Shown here piece by piece: positions 38,801 through 50,800 of a stretch of 64,000 nucleotides of DNA. A program made the position numbers and the translations under genes. The first letter of the stretch is position 1; each line of letters begins with the position of its first letter. Source of the DNA: Megalopta genalis (taxonomy: Eukaryota > Arthropoda > Insecta > Hymenoptera > Halictidae); assembly GCF_051020955.1 (NCBI RefSeq), contig NC_135021.1, positions 15,667,962 to 15,731,961 of the forward strand. The letters run 5' to 3'. The notes beneath the pieces were generated by a model. It worked only from the letters and a program-made list of their open reading frames with translations. It did not search any database and had not been told where the DNA came from.

Positions 38801-41800
38801 CGATCACGACGCCCGTTCTGCTTTTCAGCTGGTCGTTCAACTGAATGCATCTGTTTGCCATTTCGTTGCTCAGCTCATGGTCGGCACAGAGCTGCTGCAA
38901 AACAGCCTGCAAATCCAGTCTGTCGATGAATGTTGACGAGGACGGGTTCACCTTCGGGAAAATGTCTTCCAACAGCGAGAGAAACTTCGTCGTGTCCTCC
39001 TGCGTCAGTTTCGGCAATGTCGACGCCCTGATCGCTGCCACCAGCCTGGAAGATTTATTCACACCCTCGAAACTGACGTTTACGACACACCGCGCAAGCT
39101 GCAAACAATTCTGTGTGTTCACCGCGATCGTTTCGACTTCTATCAATTTGTATTGTACTTTTGAATTCTGTGCAATTAAAATAATGGGAAGAAGCGGAGA
39201 ACCTGTTGGTATCGTCCAATTCAAAATAATCATTCAGTTCGTAACAAAGATAAAGATGAAGAGACGGACCTGCTGGTCTCGTCCAACAAAAATATTGAAA
39301 AGAAGGGAGACTGTTAGATACAACCGATTAAACACAAAAATATTAAGAACGAAAGAATCTAGAAGTCTAATTAAATACAAAAATATTAAAAACGAAAGAT
39401 CTGAAGGTCCAACTGAAGCTAGAAATATTAAGAACAAAAAGGCTTAGAAGTCCAAATCAGAAGAAGAAGAGGACCTGTTGGTCTCGGTCAACAATAATAT
39501 TGAGAAGAAGAAGGGAACCTGTTAGACCCAACAGATTAAAAACAAAAATATTAAGAACAAAAAGACATAGAAGTCTAATTAAATACAAAAATATTAAGAA
39601 CAAAAGATTTAAAAGTCCAACTGAAGCTAAAAATATTAAGAATGAAAAGACCTAGAAGTGCAAATCAGAACACTAAGAAGAAGAGGACCCGCTGGTCTCG
39701 TCCAACAAAAATATTGAGAAGAAGAAGGGAGTCTGTTAGATATTTCTTCTAATAGTTCTTAAACAAAAAGACCTAGAAGTCTACTTAAATACAAAAATAT
39801 TAAGAACAAAAGATCTGAAAATCCAACTATATAAAACTAAAGATATTAAGAACAAAAAGACCTAGAAGTCCAAATTAGAACACTAAGAAGAAGAGGACCT
39901 GCTGGTCTCGTCCAGTTCAGTCTTCACCGGAATGGCGTCCAGAACAGATCTAAGAGCCCTAAGACCCCAGTCATAGTGCGGCTGGCTAGAGAGCAGTATC
40001 TCTGCGATGTCGAGCGTCTCGACGAGCTGTTTCGCCAGCGTCGAGGCGTCCAAGAATCCGGCGCACTCCAGCAACGCTTTCACGATGTCCGATCTATCGG
40101 GATGCGCCATTCCGACAGGCCTGAAGAGCCTCGCCAGAGAATCCGGAAGCTTCCTACGGCCACCGTACTCGATCCCAGCGGGGTTCATCGTGATGAACAC
40201 GCAGCAATGGGGATCGAGGTTCACCCTTTGATCGGCCAACAGGACTTCCGATGCACCGTCACGGACAGCCTCTTGCAGTGGTCGAACCAACATGGCGACC
40301 GCGCTGAGGGTTTCCTCCTCGAGGCGATTGAACTCGTCGAAACATCCCCATGCGCCTGCCTGTGCCAAACCGCCTAGGATTCGTCTCATGCAACCCGCGT
40401 CCATTCCTAGGAATCATTCATTTTTGCAAGCTTTTATGCAAGTTCGAAAGTTCGTTTCTATTATGGCACAGGTTCATTTTGATTGAGGCTTGTTGGCTGT
40501 CGAAAGGCTAAAGAAGTAATCGGACAATTGGGATGATTTCCAACGTTCTTGTGTCAATCTCGTTGGCAACGTGATTTTGAAGAAATACTTGAAGAAGTAT
40601 TATTTTTAAGTTATACCTGTGTCAACTAACTATGTACATCGAATGGAGTTTCAAACGTAGCCGATAATTTGCCCCGCAATTATATCGTTGTTTGACTATG
40701 AATTTTTGTGTCTCATTCTAAATATTATACTGTCTCGTTTCGCGTACAATTAGCCGATTTTGTTCCGGTAATACGAAAACGACGGTTCATTGTATTATAA
40801 TAAAAAGCGAGAGGATGAATAGAATGTCAAGGTTTCGGAAAACCGTTACCGCCTTTCGTTCTCCTCAGCACGTGGGCAAAGGACAAAAGAAGTTACGTAG
40901 CGCCAACTAATAGGAGTTCAAGGGGAAGTGGGAGAACGCAAGTGGGCGTGGGTGGAGGCGTAAAAATCGATTTCAAGTTGGTAAACGTCGGATTATTACC
41001 TTCGTCGCAATTGAAAACTAAAACGAGTCTGCCTAGAATAGATCCGAGAGCTTTTACGCTCTCGGTTTTCCCGGTTCCAGCTGGTCCGGTCGGACTGCCA
41101 CCGAGGCCGAGCTTCATTGCCTGTGCCAGAGCTAAAAAGCACCTCTCCGTCAACGGCGTTTGGACCAGACCGGCTGCCGCGCCTTGATACTCGAAACGAT
41201 ACGGAAATTCTGCACCGGCACAGCGGACCACCGGTCCCTTACTCTGAAAACAATTTCTTCAGCCGTAATTTCTACGATTGCATAAATCTTCTGTTATTCT
41301 ACCGAGCCCTTTAATGCTTATGGGGTGCGCTGACGTGCATGTCTGTACAGTTTCAGCATTTTCTGCTTTCTCCAGAAGAATTCTGATCGATCCGTACTGC
41401 GTCGTAACAATGCATAGTTATGTTTCATTTTACGAATTTCATCGGAACGCATGAGCGATGTTAATTTATATAACTAAAATGTTACATTGTTGTGGTAAGA
41501 TTGTGTCGGACTAATCTATCGAGTGTGGCGAATATCAACTCCAAAATTTCCCACAATATTAACATCATTTTATCAATGAAACTGAAATTAGAAAGTTAAA
41601 ATTGATCATAAGAAATATCAGTTTAACTCGTTTGCGTTCTAAAGCATCCAATTTGTTCAATATATTACAGAAAAATGTATTTCAACGCCTACGTAAAATT
41701 TAATGTCGCCCACATGTGACCAACTTGCCACTCAATGTGTTAATAATAAGACAGACAAATTCAATACATTTTGATAGACCTTCCTGCAAGCAAACAGCAT

Positions 41801-44800
41801 CGTCATACAACATCTCATAGAACGAAAATTTTTTCACTAAAAAATACTAGGAACAAGTGGCTGCATCGATAAGTAAAGCTCTGCAGCGAAAAGATTTGGA
41901 CGCCCCAACGTTTGCACTTGAGATTCGTACACCCTCGGCAAATAGATCGTAAGATCAAGGATAGATCGCGACACTCACGGTCCGATAGCACCTCAATTGT
42001 CTCCGCCACGTCCAAACAGTGCTCTCTCCCTGAACAGTGACATTCAAGAGATTCCTGGCTGTCCCGAGATGATGGACAGTGTCGAGAAGGAGCCCGCGAG
42101 CTTTCAGTGCAGTCAGCTTGTCACCGGCATCCTCCAGGCCCCTGTATCTCGCCCTTTGTGTCTCCAGATAGTCGACGAGATTCTTCAAAGACGAACGACC
42201 TTCTTTCAGAGCGTTCTCGCATCGTTCAGCGAATCGAATCCTCTCCGCCAACAGCAGGACCTTCGGAACGAACAGATTATGTCCGCCGAGAAAACGCATC
42301 AAATCGTCGAACAATGCTGTATCTTAATCAGATGTCGGGACAAGACCGTTGCCATATTACAGTAGGATCCGTGCACAAAGCTGAAAAGGTTTCCACTTAC
42401 GTTTCACGACGATTATGCGACTCTACGATTTTGTATTTTTCAGCGAAAGAAGAAACATGAACATGTAGCGAAGATATTATTTGTTATTCGTGAACCGCGG
42501 ATTTTATGCAAAACATGCAGACCATTAAACAGAAATTAAATAAAAATGAATTCTTTCTTTCAATGATTTTGATAAGCTCAAAATACGGTAACAGTATCAT
42601 TAAATTCTTTTTATGTCTTCATAATTTTATATTTCAGCTATTCATTTTTCCCATAGAAATCCATAATCTAAATAAAACAGTATTCATCAAAGGCATTTCT
42701 GCGCTAAATTGTAAACTATAATAAAGATTATTAGAAAAAGAAATAGACGTCTATCTAGCTCCCACGTCTTACAATTAATGCTGACGATCTTATTTTGCCT
42801 AAAAATCCGACGTCTAGTTACTTGATTGTCCAGCTTGAGACAATTAATTAATAATATTTGCACGCAATTTATTAAAATCTACAGAAAACGTGAAGTGTCT
42901 AGAAGAATTACTACCTTAAAAAATATGTTGAGAAAGATTGATGAATAAAATTATAAACGATCGTAAGCATGCTCGGCAATATTTTTGCCAAAAAGGTCCG
43001 CCGTTCGAAAGAAAGCTAGATTCGTTTATTTCAGGTCTGCAGTAGCATATTTGCGTTTTGCGACACCTGATTAGAACACAGCCTAATCGCGTGTTTTACT
43101 TGTGCCGGGTAGGATGAAGGGTCGGGCGAGCTGTCGGCCAGGCATTTTTCTAAACTCTGTTGCAGGGCGGTTTTCATTCCATCCTCGAGATTGCCCAGCC
43201 ATCGCGGTAATGGCTCCCGGAGGTCGACGGGCCTCGGTAACTGCAATATTTCACCTTCTGGCGATACAACGGCCGTCAGTCCATTATCGTCCTTTATTAT
43301 CGATCCGACGCCTTGATACAGTTTCGGTAGATGAGCTTCCAGGCCCCGGCCGTGCGCTGACACTAATTCGAGAAGATCCTCGTCGCTCAGGAAATAGAGA
43401 CGGGGGTAGGACGATCTCTTTTCCTGAAAGGGTGAACACGCCGAAATGAAAAGGCCGAAGTTGCCCAAGATACGACAGAACATCGCTACGCCGGAACTGA
43501 GAATAGTAGCTGCCCTATTTTATTGGACTGTAACGTCTAATTGCGTTCGCAGAAATGCAGAAATTCTCGCAATAAATCACGTTTCACGAAATGCGGAGTT
43601 AAAGGAACATCTTTTGCAAGCGAGCTTCCCTTTTATTTCCTCTTATTGTATCCGATAAGTTTAAACGATTGCGTTTCTGCGATTTGCGTTCGCAGAAGTG
43701 CAGAAATTTTCGCAATAAATCACGTTTCACAAAATGCGGAATTAAAGGAACATCTTTTGCAACTAAACACTCCTTTTATTTCCTCTTATTATATCCGATA
43801 AGTTTAAACAGACCTCCAAGTACTCGTCGAGACTTCTCTGACACCTGTCCAAGAGGTCTTTCAGGTTCGTAAAGGTTGATATCGGAAGCCTCCTCAAGGA
43901 CGACACCCTTGGATCGCGGGACACCTCGCCCATTAAGTACCTAAACATTCACAATTTGTGAATTCTACACAATCGTGTATTAATCATTAGACTCCGGATT
44001 GCATGCATTTATGACAAAAAAATCTGTATTTATAATTTCAAAGAGAAGAAAGAGTAAATGAAATAAAGAGTATCGATACGTTGCTTTCACCAAACTACAA
44101 TTATTAAAGAAAGGAAGAAGTTCCTACGTGATTTCCGATTCTTGCAACAAATGAAGACAATTCTTATTTTGCATAAAAATCCGCAGACTACTCATATTCG
44201 CGTTAATGAACAAAATTTGTTACATCATCTTCGCAAAGATATTTAGATAGCTTCGTTTAGCTGAGACATCTGGTGTTTTAATACGAAAATTGTGGTACTT
44301 CCGGGAAATGAGGGATTCCTGAGCTCATACGAAGTAACTTTTTCCTTTACAAAAATTTTCTCCGAGCCATCGTTCACGAGTTATTAACAAAAAAAAACAC
44401 TAACCAATGAGAGGCGAGCTCGACTGGCGCAAAGCGGCCCAGCCAACGAGCGGTCGACGCCCAGTTCAGTTCATTGGTTCGACGGCTTCGCGCCAACCGA
44501 TCTCGCCTCTCATTGGTCACTGTTTTTCGTTGATAACTCGCAAACAAAGCCGCGGATTGCAATTTCGCTGAGGAGAAAGTTACTTCAAATGGCCTCAGGA
44601 ACCTTGTACACAATTAGTGCTAGAATTTTTTGCATACGATGCCAAGCAACAAGGATTACAGCAGTCCTTGTGCCAGCTAAAACCTAGAACCTGGACGATC
44701 ACCTGAACTCTTTGTTGGCCCTGGACCACCTGCCGGTGTCATTCGGGGCAGCTCCACCTTCGTAGACAGGCTCCAGATAGACCCACTTCCTCTGCACAGT

Positions 44801-47800
44801 GCTGAGCGTCTTTATCCTCTCCTCCACTTCAGAAAGTCCAGTCTCGCATCGAGCGACCCTCGCGGCGAACCTCTCGTATCCAGCCGCCCCCTTGGCGCCC
44901 TCCAGCAACAGCCTCAGTTCACCTTTCGTTTAATGAACCTAATTACTTTCGCCGGCGGAGCCCACTCGTGCTCATTGTGCTCGCGCCGGCACACGCGCTT
45001 CAGGAAACGGCAACACGAGACTTACCCGACCTCGCTAACAAACTGCCGTACTCCTCGACGAGAAGAATGCCGACGTTTTTGCTGTCCTTTGACTGTTGGA
45101 GCTGAAAATGCGCGGATGCCTCCCAGGACTCCAGCTCCATCAGCCCTTGACGAATTCCGCTCTCTGCCGCGGCCCGCCTCGCGATCTCCTGCATGTCAAA
45201 ATTACACACCGTGGACGCGGTGACGAAGTTGCGCGTGGAACAATGTTTTAATTGGAACCTGGCTATTAGGACGCCACGCGCGTACATCTTTCAACCGGAG
45301 ACCAAATTGCACGGTAATATTGTTATATTTAGCGAGGCAACTCGATACGGAAACCTACGGGTTGCGCGAGATTTGCACGTGGTCCTTCGCCCAGGCGAAT
45401 CGATGATGGCACGGATAATGTGAAATTGGGTGATCGCGACGCACGGGTGCGGTAAAAATCATGGAATTTGTAAAGGTCTGTGTAAGGTATGTGTTTTTAG
45501 AGGCGAGAAGTTATCCAGATAGCTGCTTTTTTACATACTTAGAAGCTGCTCTGTTCGCCGAATTTTTGAACGAGAGGAAAATTTATCACGAACATATCTT
45601 GCTCTTTTTATTCGTGCCACGTGCGCTACCTTTCATCATGAAATATTTCGTCGCACGAAAGTGGTTTGAAATAAAGAACATAGCTAGGTTAAATTTATTA
45701 TTTAAAGACCATCATTATTGAACCAGTTTCGTTTTGAGAAAAATATCATATCCAAGAAAGAATTGTCGGAAGTAAATAGTATGGAAGAACAGTTTCTAGG
45801 GAAGCAAGGAGATATTTATCGGCGTTTGCACCATCGATAATTCCTACTAAAGTACTGTTTTCAGTTCAGAAAAAAAAGTTACGTACCAATCCTCGAGATA
45901 GATTATCAGAATTAAATGGAAAAAGTTTGTAGTTCCATCTACAATAGAAGCATTAATAATACTGGCACCAAGAAACCATTTTTAGTTGGTGGCATAACCT
46001 TGATATGACCTTGACATGAGCTGGCATAACCTTGATATGGCCTTGACATGGTCTTGGCATGGCCTTGACATGACCTTGGCATGGCCTTGACATGACCTTG
46101 ACATGACCTTGGCATGGCCTTGACATGACCTTGACATGTCCTTAACACGACCTTGACATGACCTTGACATCAGCTTTGAATGTCAAGGCATTTTTAAGGC
46201 ACCAATTGTCAGAAATAAATGGTACTTCTTACGATCTTCAGTTTACCAAAATCCTAAGTGCCATACCTTTATCCTCTCGGAGTGTTCCTCGATCTTCTGT
46301 ACGGATCGCAGCAGGTGACCCAAAGTGATGTCTCTAACGTTCTTGACGTCGATTAGGTTTAAAACGGCCCTGAGTTCTCCCCAATGTTCCTCGGCTATCT
46401 CGTCACCGCGAAGCAGCTGAAGCCACTCGATGCCACCTCGTATCTCGCGAACCTTCCTGCCAACGAAGGTGCTGGCCTCGAGGCTATCCCTCTGCTCCAA
46501 GGAGTCCTCCTTCAATTGATCCTTCAGCTGAACGCGTATCCTGTTCTCCCAGGAGTCCAACCAGTCGTGGAGACGAGGCAGCCTTCTCCTCGCCACGGTC
46601 CATTCTTCGTCCTCTTGGTTCTTCAGCTCCTCGATGAACTCCGCTTGGAACCGACAGTTCGATTCCTCCACTTCTAGCTGTAGCTCTAGATTCTTCACGG
46701 TTTCCTCGTTGTCCTCTAATAATTCGTCGATGCTTAGCTCGACCCTGCAGCAATCGGTCTTCAATACGTCCAATTGTTCCTTCAGGTTCGTCCATCTTTC
46801 CCTCATCGAGATTATCCAATCCAATGAAAGGATCTCTGGCTTCGAGGACCATTTTGTTTGCCATCTTTCTATCTCGTCTCGCAAGGCGACGCCTCGGTGT
46901 CGGAGGTTCACCTTTGCGTCTTCTAGTTCCCGGGCTACCACCGTTTTGTGACGTTCCAGACGGTCGGCTAGGTCCTGCCAGGATGTGTAAGCCGCGGTGA
47001 CTCCTGTTTCAGTGAATTGATAGACATTTTAAGCAACTATCGTAAGACGCGGGCGAAGATCGAAGGGAGTGCTTTGTTTGACAAGCAAACTTTATTCAAG
47101 GGTTGAGATAATCATCGAACGATCCGATCACCTTCCAGTTTCTCGCTGGTCCAAGCTGCCAAGACCTTCGATAGTCCAGCGATGGCCTCCATTTCGTCGG
47201 CCATGCCGGAGGATTGCTTTTCGATTCGTGCATGAGCTTCGTAAGCTAATCCAACTTCCTCCACGCTCCTGGGTCTGCGCTCCAATTCCTTTGAAGCGGA
47301 CGAAAGAAACTCGACGATCGCTACCAATCTAGATGAAGCTTCCACCCTTAAATCGGAGCATAAACGTTCCCAATAGCGACGGGATGCCGATTCTAAGTCG
47401 CTCCTGGTCGTTGACGTGTCCACGCTGATGCACCAGATTTTCACCTCGTTGCCTCGCAATTTCCCCACCTAATTTAAAATCAGAATTTACCAAAAGTGCT
47501 GAACATGTCCAGACGGTAGCTTTCGTTAACTCTTTAATATTCATGGCTGTGCGAGACACGGTTCAGCTAAAAACATACTGTAGACTTTGCGAATGGACAA
47601 ACTGCACGGAATGTAAGTTGTAAGATTGAGTCAATTTTTCCTGTTACTTGTGACGAAATGCGTGTACCTAATTTTTGTTACTATATAATCCTTCATACTA
47701 TAATAATATTTGAAATTGAAACAAAATCCAACGTTTCTATTTTTAGCACACTGAATAGATTTTAACACTAACTTTAACAAAATTTTAACACTAAGTAGAT

Positions 47801-50800
47801 GTTGTACTAAACGAGATAAAAATGTTCTTTCTCGTGTAAACATTTATTAGCAACAAAGATGTACCGATCAACGTAACGGTAATCAGCAGTAAAAGAAATC
47901 GTGGTGCAGCGAGTTAATAAAATTGGAAAGGTAGGATTGAAAATGGCTGTGAAGAAACGAAGTTTCCGTTTGAAATTGTTCAAGTAATCGAGACCGTGTT
48001 TCAAGAAGTTCCGAAGGTGATTTAATCATCCGTTTCGTGCGAGCCACGCTGTATTCAGCGATGCTCTTGGAAACCCATGAAGAATTTAATTACTCACTGA
48101 CCTCTTGAGCCCATTGTTTGGCGTCTTTGAATGCTCTCGTCCACTCCTGCGGCGATCGGCCTTTCAGACTTCCCATTGAAACAGATCAAACATCGTGAAG
48201 AAATGATTTGGTCTCCAATTTAGCGCATCCGGGTCTCTTTTTTACGTGTCATATCTTGTTCAACAAGAAACGATACATCAATCTTCGAGAAAGCATTACC
48301 CCTTTCCATTTTTCACGCCGAAGTAGATTCTTCCTCGTTAATTGAAAGAGTCTTCAACGAATGGATTTCTACTTCGTTGCGTATCCACCGTGAAAAAAAA
48401 GAGACTCCGGCGTATCATTTAATTAAGTTTCGTATTATTAACTGTCTATAGAGAAAATGATAATGGACGTTTCGCGGGCAAAAGACGTGCCAAGGCTGCC
48501 GCAATATAGCTCGCCCGGTTCGAAAGCGGAGAGGGAAATCTCGCAACGTAAATATTCATGTACACACGTATGTATAAATTATAAAAATAATGATATTTAC
48601 GTCTGGTACGGCGTTCACCTTTACACGTCCAAATAATACTATTCAACGAGAACACGTTAAAACATCGCATCATTCACCATCAAGGACTTTCGCGAGACAG
48701 ATTTCTCGCGTAATATTTGTATTCGTAACTCCGACGATACGGGTAAATAAATAAAATATATAATTATAATCGCGTGCATATAATAAATATTACATTATGT
48801 TTCGAATTTATTCTTATCTATTACATTGATATTATGAATACAAATATTACTTGTTACTGGTCGAAAGGACCGGTTCCGCATTTTTCATTTGAAAATCGTT
48901 GAAATCATGAAAAGCGTGTCTCGTAGGAAACGATGTCTAAATAAATTCGGTCTTATCATTTTTATAAAGCAACACACGTCGGTGGATCTCGTGATGGATC
49001 CGCATGTTACAAGATGATCCGTTCAGCAATTCGAGAAAAACGATCGACGCCGAGGCTCGAACTAAAAATAAAACGAGGGAGTTCTGTTTCTGAGCGCGAA
49101 ATCGAGCGTCCCCGATAGAAAAGTTATCGTCCCGGTTAATTGCGAGTTACTTTCGTGCCAGTACCATTCAGCAGCGTCGATTTTCGCCGGCGCCGCGAGA
49201 TACAGCCATTTCGTTCGGAGCGTTTCCAGAGCGGAAAGAGCAATTTCGGCCTGCTTGTAGACGCCTCCGAACAGATAGCCGCTCCTTTGAATCAGGTCGC
49301 CGAATCGGGCATCGACGGCGTCGCCGACCCCGCGGAAATTCATCGGGATCGAGAGGGATCGACGGATCGACGAGTACAATTTCGCGCGGATCTCCTCCAG
49401 CGACGGCCGCCATTGCAACGATCCATCCCGGAACGTCAGCTCCGCTTTAACGTCCGGCAACTTCTTCAACAGAGACGGCAACGCGCCCCTGAAAAAGGAA
49501 AAAAGGAAAATAGAGGAGACGTCGAATCAGCCTGATCCATCGCCTCCCTTTATGCAGATCCAGCATGAATATGAAAATTACGCATTACGATCGGGAAAAT
49601 GCCTCGTAGAACGCTCGAAACTCATTAGAGCCGAGACTGGGCTGCGGGGAAACGATAATGCCGCGGAAAATTGGAAACTTTTTTCATAAACGGCTGCCTC
49701 TGCTCGATCACCGCGGTTCTCAGAATGCTCTCGAAACTTGGCTCTTCTTTTGTTATCCTTTCGTTAGCTCTTCTCAGCTGTCGAGCTTCCGGATGCGCAA
49801 TTACTAAATAGTGGATCTTTATGCGACAGAAAAATTGTCTGCGCCTATTTTAAGGCGCAGAGTTTAAGAGAGAGAAAATTCTCGTTTCGACAGCAAAGTA
49901 ACGATAGATTCTTTTTATGTTTTCACCGTCTTGCGTTTCACTTTCTCTGTTTGGTCGGAACTGCATCAAACTTGCGCTGCGATAATTAGGCATATTTTTC
50001 TTGTGTTATTAATAGACAACGGATTTGATGCATTTATAATTAGTAGATTCAAAACAGTAGACAAATTTCAAGTATTTAAGCGTGGTTGTACATCGTTTTT
50101 AACTCGTTAAAGTTATTTAAGAAAGAAGAACTTTCTGTCTGGCGTCTGTTATTGGCATTGATGAATAATTTTTATTTTGTATGAAGGTTTGCAGGCTAGT
50201 TGTTCGGACGCTGCAAAATATTTACGCTTGCAATACGAAGATAACTGTGCCTTATGCGTACGAATATGAATTTAATAAATAATTATTTTACATGTACAGT
50301 TACGAATGACTTATATTTTCATATAATATACATATTATCTGTACAATTATATGAATTACTTGCATTTGCGCAGTATTGTCAACAAAAAAGACAAGTCTAT
50401 TTACTGTGTTGGCACCAAACTTAGCAGAAAATCTTTTCTCCTTTCTCTTTTCTCTGTCGAAATTAAAGTAGAATTTATAGAGAACTCGAAGAGTGAACTT
50501 TACCAGGTAAATTCTCCCTAATCGACGCTCAGATTGTACATAAAAAAAATGGGCAATTTTGACAGAGGAATGGACAATTTTGGAAACTATTATATAAAGG
50601 CGAGCCGCAAGGCTCGAATAATCGTATCTCCTCTTCCCAAATTGTCCAGTTTTGTGCAGAATCCGAGCGTCAATTGGAGAGAATTTACCGTACAGTGCAA
50701 CTACCGGTGCAAATAATATTCGGAAACTGGAGACATTTGGTTTAATTGAGGCTCGATGGAAGCTTCGAGATCAAACTCGGTCCAAATACGCGACTGGCAA

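Larger units (their letters stand above)
41979..47468 (-). other. DYNC2H1: Dynein-2 linker region (DHC_N2), exons 12-18
   Basis: Exons: 47132-47468, 46267-47003, 45026-45188, 44703-44922, 43814-43940, 43100-43423 and 41979-42260, about residues 847-1576. The linker is the mechanical lever that swings over the AAA ring. The signature TVQRKWVYLEPVYEGG is in exon 15, and RFYFIGDD-type sequence appears as RLYFLSDEDLLELVS in exon 17. Exon 17 joins exon 18 as SSYPAQ-VLLLAERIRFAE; reading on past 43100 would repeat an equivalent segment out of place, so the GTAAAA donor is preferred. Introns 13 (1,078 bp), 15, 16 and 17 contain repeats annotated separately. Confidence 0.9.

Noticed and set aside
43034..43099. 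Extension of exon 17 beyond 43100 to a GTGTCG donor
   Set aside because: It would duplicate a segment supplied by exon 18; ending at CAA|GTAAAA gives a gap-free fit.
45939..46170. Repetitive open frames with CQGHVKAMPRS-like units
   Set aside because: They are read through the 12-bp minisatellite in intron 13 of the dynein gene.
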